From NCBI GenBank assembly GCA_902786565.1, contig CADACW010000014.1, positions 49,734 to 113,733 of the forward strand: DNA of 64,000 bases. The letters are read 5' to 3'. The DNA is from an uncultured Prevotellaceae bacterium (GTDB lineage: Bacteria > Bacteroidota > Bacteroidia > Bacteroidales > Bacteroidaceae). Under the pieces are notes generated by a model that searched no databases, had not been told where the DNA came from, and saw only the letters and a program-made list of their open reading frames with translations. Of this stretch, positions 23,100 to 31,620 are shown piece by piece (the first letter of the stretch is position 1; each line of letters starts with the position of its first letter). The position numbers were made by a program, and so were the translations under genes.

Positions 23100-25073
23100 C
23101 TACAGCGTGCGCATAGCGTTGAGTACGGCCAACACGGTGACGCCCACGTCGGCAAAGACGGCCATGCCCATCGTGGCCATGCCCGTGGCGGCCAGCATCA
23201 GCACGGCTGCCTTGATGCCTATGGCCAGCCACACATTCTGCCGGGCTATGGCCAGCGTGCGCCGTGCCAGTTGTATGGCTGTGGCTATCTTGGCGGGGTT
23301 GTCGTCCATGATGACCACGTCGGCGGCTTCGATGGCGGCATCGCTGCCCAGTCCGCCCATGGCTATGCCCACGTCGGCACGGGCCAGCACGGGTGCGTCG
23401 TTGATGCCGTCGCCCACGAATGCCACCTTGGTCTGTGTGTGTTGGCGTTGGTTGCCGAGCAACTGCTCCACCCGCGCCACCTTGTCGGCAGGCATCAGAT
23501 GGGCGTGCACCTCGTCGATGTCCAACTGGCGGGCCACGTCGTCGGCCACCTCCTGCTGGTCGCCGGTCAGCATCACCATGCGGCCTACGCCCAATCGCTT
23601 CAGGCTGGCTATGGCTTCGCCGCTGGTGGTCTTGACGCGGTCGTTGATGATGATGTGGCCGGCGTAGGTGAACGCTGAACGTTCAGCGTTGAGTGGGGCG
23701 GTGGCCACGTGGATGATGGTGCCTGTGTGGGTGCAGGGGTGCCACTTGGCCCCTACCGTCTCCATCAGCTTGCTGTTGCCCACGCACACCAGCAGAGAGC
23801 CCACCTGTGCCCTGACGCCCATGCCAGCCAACTCCTCCACATGGGTCACGCTGCAGCCGTCGGTGGCCTCGTCGGGGAAGGCGTCGCGCAGGGCGGCCCC
23901 GATGGGATGTGTGGTGAAGTGCTCAACATGGGCTGCCAGATGGAGCAGCTGACGCTCGTCGATGGTCTCGGGATGGACGGCGCTGACGGCAAACTGCCCG
24001 TGGGTGAGGGTGCCCGTCTTGTCGAACACCACCGTGCCTACCTTGGCCAGCACGTCCATAAAGTTGGCCCCTTTGACCAAGATGCCCTTCTTTGAGGCAC
24101 CGCCGATGCCGCCGAAGAAGGTGAGCGGCACGCTGATGACCAGCGCACAGGGGCACGAGACAACCAGGAACATCAGGGCGCGATATAGCCAGGTGGCAAA
24201 TGTCTCGGCGAAGGGCAAATGGCCAATGAAGAACAGAAGCGCCGGCGGCACCACGGCCAGGGCGAGGGCTGCAAAGACCACGATGGGCGTGTAGAGGCGG
24301 GCGAAACGGGTGATAAAGGTCTCGCTCTCCGACTTGTGCTCGGTGGCGTGCTCCACCAGGTCGATGATTTTTGCCACGGTGCTCTCGCCATAATTCTTTG
24401 TGGTACGCAAGCGGACGACGCCCGTCATGTTGATGCACCCGCTGGTCACCTCGTCGCCAACAGCAGTCTGACGGGGCAGACTCTCGCCCGTCAGCGCCAT
24501 GGTGTTCAGGTCGGTCGAGCCTGTGGTCACCACGCCGTCGAGTGGCACTTTCTCGCCGGGGCGCACCTCGATGGTCGAGCCTACGGCCACCTGTTCAGGG
24601 GCCACATCGGCAATGGTGTCGCCGCTGACCACGTGGGCCACATCGGGCCGGATGTCCATCAGATGGGCGATGCTCTTGCGGCTCTGGCCCTCGGCATAGC
24701 CCTCGAACAGCTCGCCAACCTGGAAGAAGAGCATGACGGCGACGGCTTCGGCAAACTCGGTCTCGGCTTCCGGCAGGAACCCGATGGCCAGCGCACCGAT
24801 GGTGGCCACCGACATGAGGAAGTGCTCGTTGAAGGCGTCGCCATGTGTAATGCCCTCGTAAGCTTCGTGCAACGTCTCGTGGCCAACGAGCAGATAGGCA
24901 GGCAGATACAGCAGCAGCGTCTGCCACGTCGGCAGCGACAAGGTTTTCTCTAAGACGACGGCTGCTATCAGCAGCACTGCGCTGACGGCCAGAAGCCACA
25001 ACTGGCGGTGCTGACCGTGCTCGTGATGTCCATGATGGTGCTCATGGTGATGTTCGTGATGATGTTCTTCCAT
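23100..25073 (-). CDS. Heavy-metal P1B-type ATPase (Zn/Cd/Co-type)
   Basis: The 657-residue metal exporter begins with a His/Glu-rich tail (residues 1-22, repeated HHEH) instead of a CxxC metal-binding domain. Membrane helices follow, then TGES, the ion-binding CPC (about 305-307), DKTGT (phospho-Asp about 349), the HP pair (THPIGAAL) and GDGIND. CPC together with the His-rich tail fits divalent Zn/Cd/Co transport. Residues 460-467 (LNAERSAF) are encoded by a perfect 20-nt palindrome (23671-23690) in the nucleotide-binding domain, where other family members have an unrelated short loop. It is monocistronic, with an operator-like repeat at its promoter. Confidence 0.93.
   Translation of the reverse strand: MEEHHHEHHHEHHHGHHEHGQHRQLWLLAVSAVLLIAAVVLEKTLSLPTWQTLLLYLPAYLLVGHETLHEAYEGITHGDAFNEHFLMSVATIGALAIGFLPEAETEFAEAVAVMLFFQVGELFEGYAEGQSRKSIAHLMDIRPDVAHVVSGDTIADVAPEQVAVGSTIEVRPGEKVPLDGVVTTGSTDLNTMALTGESLPRQTAVGDEVTSGCINMTGVVRLRTTKNYGESTVAKIIDLVEHATEHKSESETFITRFARLYTPIVVFAALALAVVPPALLFFIGHLPFAETFATWLYRALMFLVVSCPCALVISVPLTFFGGIGGASKKGILVKGANFMDVLAKVGTVVFDKTGTLTHGQFAVSAVHPETIDERQLLHLAAHVEHFTTHPIGAALRDAFPDEATDGCSVTHVEELAGMGVRAQVGSLLVCVGNSKLMETVGAKWHPCTHTGTIIHVATAPLNAERSAFTYAGHIIINDRVKTTSGEAIASLKRLGVGRMVMLTGDQQEVADDVARQLDIDEVHAHLMPADKVARVEQLLGNQRQHTQTKVAFVGDGINDAPVLARADVGIAMGGLGSDAAIEAADVVIMDDNPAKIATAIQLARRTLAIARQNVWLAIGIKAAVLMLAATGMATMGMAVFADVGVTVLAVLNAMRTL
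23671..23690. repeat. Perfect 20-nt palindrome inside the metal ATPase gene
   Basis: AACGCTGAACGTTCAGCGTT is its own reverse complement. It lies in frame and encodes LNAERSAF. I associate AACGTTGAACGTT-like palindromes with spacers in Bacteroidota, so this may be an inserted repeat. Confidence 0.8.
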
Positions 25074-25104
25074 AACTTTGCAAATGTTTGATGATTTCAG
25101 TGTG

Positions 25105-25141
25105 CAAAATTACGACAAAAGTTTTGCAACTCGGTTGCAAA
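25105..25141 (-). promoter_or_regulatory. Metal ATPase promoter with TTTGCAA inverted repeat
   Basis: On the minus strand TAATTTTG (25105-25112) is a -7 box about 32 nt before ATG 25073. In the -33 zone lies TTTGCAA (25123-25129), 5 nt, TTGCAAA (25135-25141), a perfect inverted repeat placed where a repressor or activator could control the gene. Confidence 0.5.
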
Positions 25142-25167
25142 GTGGGGGGGCCGGACGCACCCCCCTT

Positions 25168-25232
25168 AGAGATAAGTGCCACTTATCTCCGAGATAAGTG
25201 CCTTTTATCTCCGAGATAAGTGGCACTTATCT
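25168..25232. repeat. Three tandem 22-nt palindromic units, copy B
   Basis: Units at 25168-25189, 25190-25211 and 25212-25232, with the same design as copy A: outer palindromes with GATAAGTG/CACTTATC arms and a middle unit with GTGCCTTTTATCTC. Runs of six C on the left and six G on the right flank it and could extend the stem. It lies between the ATPase promoter and the 3' end of rarA. Confidence 0.9.
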
Positions 25233-25289
25233 ATTTTGGGGGGTTAAACCAGTTATTTGAATTGGAAGTAAAAAATTTGAATATAGAAG

Positions 25290-26582
25290 CTAATCCCGGA
25301 ACCTCTCTCCCCAGTATTCGGCCATGCGCTGGCAGAGCTTCTCCTCGGCTGGCGAGTGCTGCGGATGCCACAGGCGCTGGGTGGTGATGGCATCGGGCAG
25401 GTACTGCTGCGGGGTGAAGTGGCCGGGATAGTCGTGCGGGTACTTGTAGCCGTCGCTGTAGCCCAGCTGCTTCATCAGCTTCGTCGGGGCGTTGCGCAGA
25501 TGGAGGGGCACGGGCAGATTGCCCGTCTCACGCACCAAGGCCAAGGCGCTGTCTATGCCCAGATAGGCCGAGTTGCTCTTGGGGCTGGTGGCCAGATAGA
25601 CACAGGCCTCGGCCAGTGCGATGCGGGCTTCGGGCCACCCAATCTTCATCACCGTGTCGAAGGCGGCATTGGCCAGAAGCAAGGCGTTGGGGTTGGCCAG
25701 CCCAATGTCTTCCGATGCCGAGATGACCATGCGGCGAGCTATGAACTGCGGGTCTTCGCCCCCCTCAATCATGCGGGCCATCCAGTAGAGGGCGGCATCA
25801 GGGTCGCTGCCGCGGATGCTCTTGATAAAGGCCGAGATGATGTCGTAGTGCATTTCGCCGTCCTTGTCATAGGCCAGCGGATTCTGCTGCAGACAGTCCT
25901 CCACCAGCGCGTCGGTGATGATCACCGGCTGTCCGGGCCCGGCTGTGGCCGTCTGCTGCCCCACCACCAGTTCGAGAATGTTCAGCAGCTTGCGGGCGTC
26001 GCCGCCGCTGTAGCGCATCAGCGCCCCGGTCTCGCGCAGGTCGATGTCAAGCTGGCTCAGTTCCAGGTCGGTATGGATGGCGCGGTCCAGCAGCTTGAGC
26101 AGGTCGTCCTTCTCCAGCGACTTCAGCACATAGAGCTGACAGCGCGAGAGCAGGGGCCTGATGACCTCGAAGGAGGGGTTCTCGGTGGTGGCGCCTATGA
26201 GCGTGACAATGCCGCGCTCCACTGCACCCAGCAGCGAGTCTTGCTGCGACTTGGAGAAACGGTGAATTTCGTCGATGAAGAGGATGGGCGACGGTCCCTG
26301 TCCGAAGAAGCGGCTCTTCTGCGCCTTCTCAATCACGTCGCGCACGTCCTTCACCCCGCTGGTCACGGCCGAGAGGGTGTAGAAGGGCGTCTCCAGACGG
26401 TTGGCAATGATGTGGGCCAGCGTGGTCTTGCCCACCCCCGGCGGCCCCCAGAGAATGAACGACGATATGTGGCCGGAGTCAATCATCCGCCGGAGCACGG
26501 CACCCGGCCCCACCAGATGCTGCTGCCCGATGTACTCGTCGAGGGTGCGCGGCCTGAGTCTTTCTGCTAATGGTTGTGACAT
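25290..26582 (-). CDS. rarA: Replication-associated recombination protein A (AAA+ ATPase RarA/MgsA)
   Basis: From ATG 26582 the protein has 430 residues. It is a clamp-loader-like AAA+ ATPase acting at stalled forks: LAERLRPRTLDEYIGQQHLV (about 5-24), Walker A WGPPGVGKTT (about 45-54), Walker B ILFIDEIHRF (about 101-110), sensor GATTENPSFE, and a C-terminal tetramerisation part (YPHDYPGHFTPQQYLP). The frame continues upstream to a TTG at 26606, but the -7 box at 26604-26611 lies there, which supports ATG 26582. Confidence 0.95.
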   Translation of the reverse strand: MSQPLAERLRPRTLDEYIGQQHLVGPGAVLRRMIDSGHISSFILWGPPGVGKTTLAHIIANRLETPFYTLSAVTSGVKDVRDVIEKAQKSRFFGQGPSPILFIDEIHRFSKSQQDSLLGAVERGIVTLIGATTENPSFEVIRPLLSRCQLYVLKSLEKDDLLKLLDRAIHTDLELSQLDIDLRETGALMRYSGGDARKLLNILELVVGQQTATAGPGQPVIITDALVEDCLQQNPLAYDKDGEMHYDIISAFIKSIRGSDPDAALYWMARMIEGGEDPQFIARRMVISASEDIGLANPNALLLANAAFDTVMKIGWPEARIALAEACVYLATSPKSNSAYLGIDSALALVRETGNLPVPLHLRNAPTKLMKQLGYSDGYKYPHDYPGHFTPQQYLPDAITTQRLWHPQHSPAEEKLCQRMAEYWGERFRD

Positions 26583-26603
26583 GTCTTTATCGTTAAGTTG
26601 ATG

Positions 26604-26611
26604 CAAAGGTA
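26604..26611 (-). promoter_or_regulatory. -7 box of rarA
   Basis: On the minus strand TACCTTTG ends 22 nt before ATG 26582. The upstream TTTG box is not evident; the direct repeat at 26622-26677 occupies that zone. Confidence 0.5.
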
Positions 26612-26621
26612 GCAGATTTTG

Positions 26622-26677
26622 GGGAGTTAAAGGGGTTAATTGCTGTTAAAGGGAGTTAAAGGGGTGCATAATTGCTG
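26622..26677. repeat. Direct repeat between divergent promoters of rarA and the ilv operon
   Basis: GGGAGTTAAAGGGGT followed within a few bases by AATTGCTG occurs twice, at 26622-26645 and 26651-26677. It could be a spacer repeat or paired binding sites serving both divergent promoters. Confidence 0.6.
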
Positions 26678-26696
26678 AAAGAATGGCAAAAATTGC

Positions 26697-26704
26697 TACC
26701 TTTG
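26697..26704 (+). promoter_or_regulatory. -7 box of the acidic protein-ilvBN operon
   Basis: TACCTTTG ends 31 nt before ATG 26736. The upstream box is degenerate. The leader is too short for an ilv-type attenuator, and no leader peptide is visible. Confidence 0.5.
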
Positions 26705-26735
26705 CATCATAAACAGAAAAACATTATATATAGGT

Positions 26736-27548
26736 ATGGAGCAAACAACAGAAAGGAAAGCCCTGACACTGAAGACGCTGACCAAAAGCACCGTCTGGGA
26801 TATTCAGGAGAACGACGTCTTCCGCCTTTGGGAAAGTGCCGAAAAAGACGCTGAGGTGAAAGACAACGTGCGACACTACGCGGACATCATCCGCTCGGCC
26901 TTCATGATTGAAGAGCTGCCGGGCGACTCGATGGTGGTCAAGCAGAAATACGAGAAGCTGGGCTACAAGGTGGGTCTGGTCAGGCTGGACGAGAGCCAGA
27001 AGGTGGTGTGGGCCATCAAGAAGCGCCCCATCGTGCGCGTCACCGACCTGACCTACGAGAACATCCGTCACATCACGGCAGCCAAGCTCATCGAGGTGCT
27101 CGACCGCAACTTCGGCGGCGGCTGGGACTCGCTCTCGCAGAGCATCAAGGACATCATCGAGAACGGCTTTGACATCTCGACCACCACCCTGCCCAAGGAG
27201 CGGCTGCACAAGAAAGGCGGCATGTACGAGAAGAAGGTGCAGGACGGATTTGAGGTGCTGGAAGTGCCAAAGGGCACTTGGGTGGAGGCCATCTTCGCCA
27301 AGGCCAAGCCTGAGGCCGAGAAGCCCAGGATGAAGTTCAACAGCTATGACGACAGCGAGCACGACGACGACGAGGATGTAGAGATAGAGGACACCTACAA
27401 CAAGCCCGACGAGGACGACATCGAGATAGATGAGCCCAACGACGACGAAATCACCGAGGAGAACTACTCCACAATGATGGACCTGGGTGGAGCCGATGGC
27501 GACGAAGACACGGAAGACCTGAATCTCATAGAGTTTGCCGAGGATTGA
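26736..27548 (+). CDS. Conserved-looking protein of unknown function with acidic C-terminus
   Basis: I do not recognise a named family. The 270 residues have a globular, mixed-charge first part (about 1-190) and a strongly acidic tail (about 200-270, runs of Asp and Glu such as DDDEDVEIED). No signal peptide or membrane segment is seen. Notable stretches are KSTVWDIQENDVFRLWES (about 17-34), NFGGGWDSLSQSIKDII (about 125-141) and the lysine-rich KERLHKKGGMYEKK. Codon use matches the neighbours. It is one base upstream of ilvB and first in the operon. It could be a regulator or chaperone-like partner, but nothing proves this. Confidence 0.75.
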   Translation: MEQTTERKALTLKTLTKSTVWDIQENDVFRLWESAEKDAEVKDNVRHYADIIRSAFMIEELPGDSMVVKQKYEKLGYKVGLVRLDESQKVVWAIKKRPIVRVTDLTYENIRHITAAKLIEVLDRNFGGGWDSLSQSIKDIIENGFDISTTTLPKERLHKKGGMYEKKVQDGFEVLEVPKGTWVEAIFAKAKPEAEKPRMKFNSYDDSEHDDDEDVEIEDTYNKPDEDDIEIDEPNDDEITEENYSTMMDLGGADGDEDTEDLNLIEFAED

Positions 27549-27549
27549 T

Positions 27550-29283
27550 ATGGACAGCAAGCAAATCAACACAAACGCTGAGACTATCACCGGCAGGGAG
27601 GCGCTGATGCGGGCCTTGCAGGCCGAGGGCGTGACCACCATCTTCGGCTACCCCGGCGGCAGCATCATGCCCGTCTACGACTCGCTCTATGACTACACGC
27701 GGGGCGACACCAAGGCATTCGACCACATACTGGTGCGCCACGAGCAGGGGGCTGTGCACGCCGCGCAGGGCTACGCCCGCGTGAGCGGAAAGGTGGGCGT
27801 GGCCATCGTCACCAGCGGTCCCGGAGCCACCAACACTCTGACAGGCGTGGCCGATGCCATGCTCGACTCTACACCCATCGTGGTCATTGCCGGACAGGTG
27901 GGCATCGGCGCCCTCGGAACGGACGCTTTTCAGGAGGTGGACCTCGTGGGTGTGGCACAGCCCATATCGAAATGGAGCTACCAGATACGCCACGCCGACG
28001 ACGTGGCCTGGGCCGTGAGCCGTGCCTTCTACATAGCACGCAGCGGCCGTCCCGGACCCGTGGTGCTCGACTTCCCGAAAAACGCCCAACTGCACGAATG
28101 TAAGTGGGAAGGCCCCGCACACGTGAACTTTGTGCGCAGCTACGTGCCCTACCCTACCCTCAACGAGCAGTCCATCGCCGAGGCGGCACGCCTCATCAAC
28201 AGCGCCCAGCGGCCACTTGCCTTGGTGGGTCAGGGCGTGGAACTGGCCTGCGCCCACCAGCAGCTGCTGGAGTTTCTGGAGAAGGCCGACATACCAGCCG
28301 GACGCACCCTGCTGGGACTCTCGGCACTGCCCAGCCGACACCCGCTGAACAAGGGCATGCTGGGCATGCACGGCCAGTATTCGCTGAACGTGAAGACGCA
28401 GGAGGCCGATGTCATCGTGGCCATCGGCATGCGCTTCAGCGACCGCGTCACCGGGCTGCCATCCACCTATGCCAAGCAAGCCAAAATCATACATCTCGAC
28501 ATAGACAAGTCGGAGATAGACAAGTGCATACATGCCGACGTGCCCGTGATTGGCGACTGTCGTGAGACGCTGCCCGCCATCACCCGGCTCCTGCAAAAGG
28601 CCGACCACACGGCATGGAAAGACTCATTCGAGCCCTACGCCAAAGAGGAATGGCAGAAGGTGGTGGAGCCAGCCATACACCCCACCGACGGCCCGCTGCT
28701 GATGGGCGAGGTGGTGAACGTGGTGGCCGGACAGACCAAGGGCGACGCCATACTGGTGACCGACGTGGGCCAAAACCAGATGCTGGCAGCACGCTACTTC
28801 CACTACAACCAGAGCCGCTCCATCGTGACCAGCGGCGGACTGGGCACCATGGGCTTCGGCATGCCAGCAGCCATAGGCGCCACCTTCGGCGCTCCGGACC
28901 GCACCGTCTGCATGTTCTGCGGCGACGGCGGCTTCCAGATGAATCTGCAGGAACTGGGCACCATTATGGAGCAGCAGGCACCAGTGAAAATGATTTTGCT
29001 GAACAACAACTATCTGGGCAACGTGCGCCAGTGGCAGGACATGTTCTGGAACAGGCGACAATCGTTCACCCCGATGGTCAACCCGCGCTATGACCTCATT
29101 GCACAGGCCTACGGCATTGACTACGACCTGGCCGTGGAGCGAAAAGACCTGGAGGCGAAGGTGGCACGCATGCTCGCCACCGACGGCCCCTACCTGCTGG
29201 AGTGTGCCATCAAGCCCGACGCCGACATCATGCCCATGACACCGCCGGGAAGCAGCGTCGACGAGATGCTGCTGGAGATATAA
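27550..29283 (+). CDS. ilvB: Acetolactate synthase large (catalytic) subunit
   Basis: This enzyme condenses two pyruvates, or pyruvate with 2-oxobutyrate, in the first common step of valine, leucine and isoleucine synthesis. The 577-residue chain has the catalytic Glu near residue 65 (RHEQGAVHAAQGYAR), the FAD region (FSDRVTGLPSTYA) and the thiamine diphosphate motif GDGGFQMN...NNNYLGNVRQWQ (about 457-490). ATG 27550 follows the upstream stop by one base; an in-frame TTG at 27535 would overlap that gene. ilvC, ilvD and ilvE are not in the window. Confidence 0.95.
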   Translation: MDSKQINTNAETITGREALMRALQAEGVTTIFGYPGGSIMPVYDSLYDYTRGDTKAFDHILVRHEQGAVHAAQGYARVSGKVGVAIVTSGPGATNTLTGVADAMLDSTPIVVIAGQVGIGALGTDAFQEVDLVGVAQPISKWSYQIRHADDVAWAVSRAFYIARSGRPGPVVLDFPKNAQLHECKWEGPAHVNFVRSYVPYPTLNEQSIAEAARLINSAQRPLALVGQGVELACAHQQLLEFLEKADIPAGRTLLGLSALPSRHPLNKGMLGMHGQYSLNVKTQEADVIVAIGMRFSDRVTGLPSTYAKQAKIIHLDIDKSEIDKCIHADVPVIGDCRETLPAITRLLQKADHTAWKDSFEPYAKEEWQKVVEPAIHPTDGPLLMGEVVNVVAGQTKGDAILVTDVGQNQMLAARYFHYNQSRSIVTSGGLGTMGFGMPAAIGATFGAPDRTVCMFCGDGGFQMNLQELGTIMEQQAPVKMILLNNNYLGNVRQWQDMFWNRRQSFTPMVNPRYDLIAQAYGIDYDLAVERKDLEAKVARMLATDGPYLLECAIKPDADIMPMTPPGSSVDEMLLEI

Positions 29284-29316
29284 AGGCCCCCACCCCATTA
29301 CGAGAAACGAGTAGTT

Positions 29317-29868
29317 ATGGAAAACGACAAGAAACTATACACCCTGCTGGTCTACTCAGAGAACATTGCAGGTATACTGAACCAGATTACGGCTGTCTTC
29401 ACACGCCGACAGGTGAACATTGAGAGCCTGAACGTTTCGGCCTCAAGCATTCCGCACGTACACAAATATACCATCACCGCCTGGTGCTACGAAGACCAGG
29501 TGGTGAAAATCACAAGGCAGATAGAGAAAAAGATTGACGTGGTGAAGGCCAACTTCTTCACCGACGAGCAACTCTTCATCCGCGAGACGGCACTCTACAA
29601 GCTGTCTACCGACACCGTGATGCAGAACCCAGAAGTGTCGCGCACCATACGCCGCTATCAGGCCAGCATCATCGAGGTGAACCCCACCTACGTCATCGCC
29701 ATGCTCAATGGTGTGACCGAACAGATCATCGAACTCTACCGAGCCTTGGAGCAGTTCCAATGCGTGCTCCAGTACACACGCTCGGGACGCATTGCCGTGA
29801 CCCGCGGCAAGCAGGAGCAGGTGAGCGAGTTCCTGGAACAGAGGGAGCGCTCGCAACTCCTTTCATAA
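29317..29868 (+). CDS. ilvN: Acetolactate synthase small (regulatory) subunit
   Basis: The 183-residue subunit has an N-terminal ACT domain (about 6-80; LVYSENIAGILNQITAVFTR) that binds valine for feedback inhibition and activates the large subunit. The C-terminal domain begins with RETALYKL and contains RSGRIAVTRGK. It is 33 nt after ilvB in the same operon. The length is typical. Confidence 0.93.
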   Translation: MENDKKLYTLLVYSENIAGILNQITAVFTRRQVNIESLNVSASSIPHVHKYTITAWCYEDQVVKITRQIEKKIDVVKANFFTDEQLFIRETALYKLSTDTVMQNPEVSRTIRRYQASIIEVNPTYVIAMLNGVTEQIIELYRALEQFQCVLQYTRSGRIAVTRGKQEQVSEFLEQRERSQLLS

Positions 29869-29890
29869 GAAAATCAAAAAACAATATATA

Positions 29891-31615
29891 ATGAACTTTA
29901 AATGGAATTACGAACAACCCACACCAGAGCGACAGCAGACGGCTAAGGAACTGGCCGACAAGATCGGGATGAGTCCTGTGCTGGCCGAACTGTTGCTGCA
30001 GAGGGGCATACGCACAGAGTCGGCGGCGAAGCGATTCTTCCGGCCAATGTTGAGCGAACTCATAGACCCCTTCCTGATGAACGACATGGACGTGGCCGTA
30101 GACCGTCTGAACGACGCCATGGGGCGCAAAGAGCGCATCATGGTCTATGGTGACTACGACGTGGACGGATGCACCGCCGTGGCACTGGTCTACAAGTTCC
30201 TGCAGCAGTTCTACTCCAACCTGGAGTACTATATCCCCGACCGCTACGAAGAAGGCTACGGCATCAGCAAGAAGGGACTCGACCTGGCGGCAGAGCACGG
30301 CGTGAAACTGATTATCGTGCTCGACTGCGGCATTAAGGCCATCGAGGAAATCAGCTACGCCAAGCAATTGGGCATTGACTTCATCGTCTGCGACCACCAC
30401 GTGCCCGACGACGAACTGCCAGAGGCAGTGGCCATACTCAACCCCAAGCGCGAGGACAGCACCTACCCCTTCAAGGATCTCTGCGGCTGCGGCGTGGGAT
30501 TCAAGTTCATGCAGGCATTTGCCAAGAACAACGGCATACCCTTCTCGCAGCTCATACCGCTGCTCGACTTTTGTGCCATCAGCATCGCTGCCGACATCGT
30601 GTCGGTGATGGGCGAAAACCGCATACTGGCATTCCACGGACTGAAGCAGCTCAACCAAAACCCCTCGGTGGGCGTCAAGGCCATCATCGAGACCTGCGGA
30701 CTGTCAGGACGCGAAATCACCATGAGCGACATCATCTTCAAGATAGGGCCGCGCATCAACGCCAGTGGTCGCGTACAGAACGGCACCGAGACGGTGGACC
30801 TGCTGGTGGAGCGCGATTTCAAGAAAGCTCTGGCACTGGCCGTGCACATCAACAAGTACAACGACCAGCGGCGCGACATCGACAAGCAGATGACCGAGGA
30901 GGCCAACCAGATTGTGGAGCGGCTGGAGAGCCAGGAGCACCAGCCTGCCATCGTGCTCTACGACAAGGGATGGAAGAAAGGCGTGGTGGGCATCGTGGCA
31001 TCGCGCATGACCGAAATGTACTATCGTCCCACGGTGGTGCTCTCGTGCACTAACGGCATTGCCAGCGGTTCGGCTCGCTCGGTAGCCGGCTACGACATCT
31101 ACGACGCCGTGAAGAGCTGCCGCGACCTGCTGGAGAACTTCGGCGGGCACACCTATGCCGTGGGGCTTTCGCTGAAGGTGGAGAACATACCTGAGTTTCG
31201 CCGCCGGTTCCAGGAGTACGTCAGCAAGAACATACACGTCGAGCAGACTGAGGCAACACTCAACATCGATGCTGAGATTGACTTCAAGGACATCACCAAG
31301 AAGATGCACAACGACCTGAAGAAGTTTGCACCCCACGGGCCTGACAACCTGAAGCCACTCTTCTGCACCCGCAATGTCTACGACTACGGCACGTCGAAGG
31401 TGGTGGGCAAGCACGAGGAGCACATCAAACTGGAACTGGTGGACTCTCGCTCGTCAAACGTGATGAACGGCATCGCCTTCGGACAGAGTGAGGCCGCACG
31501 ATACATCAAGTCGCGCCGCTCGTTCAACATTGTCTACACCATCGAGGACAATATCTTCAAGCGTAGCGACGTGCAGTTGCAGATTGAAGACATCAAGCCC
31601 AGCGAGTCGCTCTGA
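29891..31615 (+). CDS. recJ: Single-stranded-DNA-specific exonuclease RecJ
   Basis: RecJ degrades single-stranded DNA 5' to 3' in recombination and mismatch repair. The 574-residue protein has the DHH phosphoesterase motifs VYGDYDVDGCTA (about 84-95), LDCGI (about 144) and VCDHH (about 166-170). The DHHA1 part includes SGSARSVAGYDIY, and GGHTYAVGLSL near 418-428 carries motif GGH. It lies 22 nt after ilvN and 5 nt before the DUF58 gene, so it may be carried by the ilv transcript. Confidence 0.95.
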   Translation: MNFKWNYEQPTPERQQTAKELADKIGMSPVLAELLLQRGIRTESAAKRFFRPMLSELIDPFLMNDMDVAVDRLNDAMGRKERIMVYGDYDVDGCTAVALVYKFLQQFYSNLEYYIPDRYEEGYGISKKGLDLAAEHGVKLIIVLDCGIKAIEEISYAKQLGIDFIVCDHHVPDDELPEAVAILNPKREDSTYPFKDLCGCGVGFKFMQAFAKNNGIPFSQLIPLLDFCAISIAADIVSVMGENRILAFHGLKQLNQNPSVGVKAIIETCGLSGREITMSDIIFKIGPRINASGRVQNGTETVDLLVERDFKKALALAVHINKYNDQRRDIDKQMTEEANQIVERLESQEHQPAIVLYDKGWKKGVVGIVASRMTEMYYRPTVVLSCTNGIASGSARSVAGYDIYDAVKSCRDLLENFGGHTYAVGLSLKVENIPEFRRRFQEYVSKNIHVEQTEATLNIDAEIDFKDITKKMHNDLKKFAPHGPDNLKPLFCTRNVYDYGTSKVVGKHEEHIKLELVDSRSSNVMNGIAFGQSEAARYIKSRRSFNIVYTIEDNIFKRSDVQLQIEDIKPSESL

Positions 31616-31620
31616 CCCCC

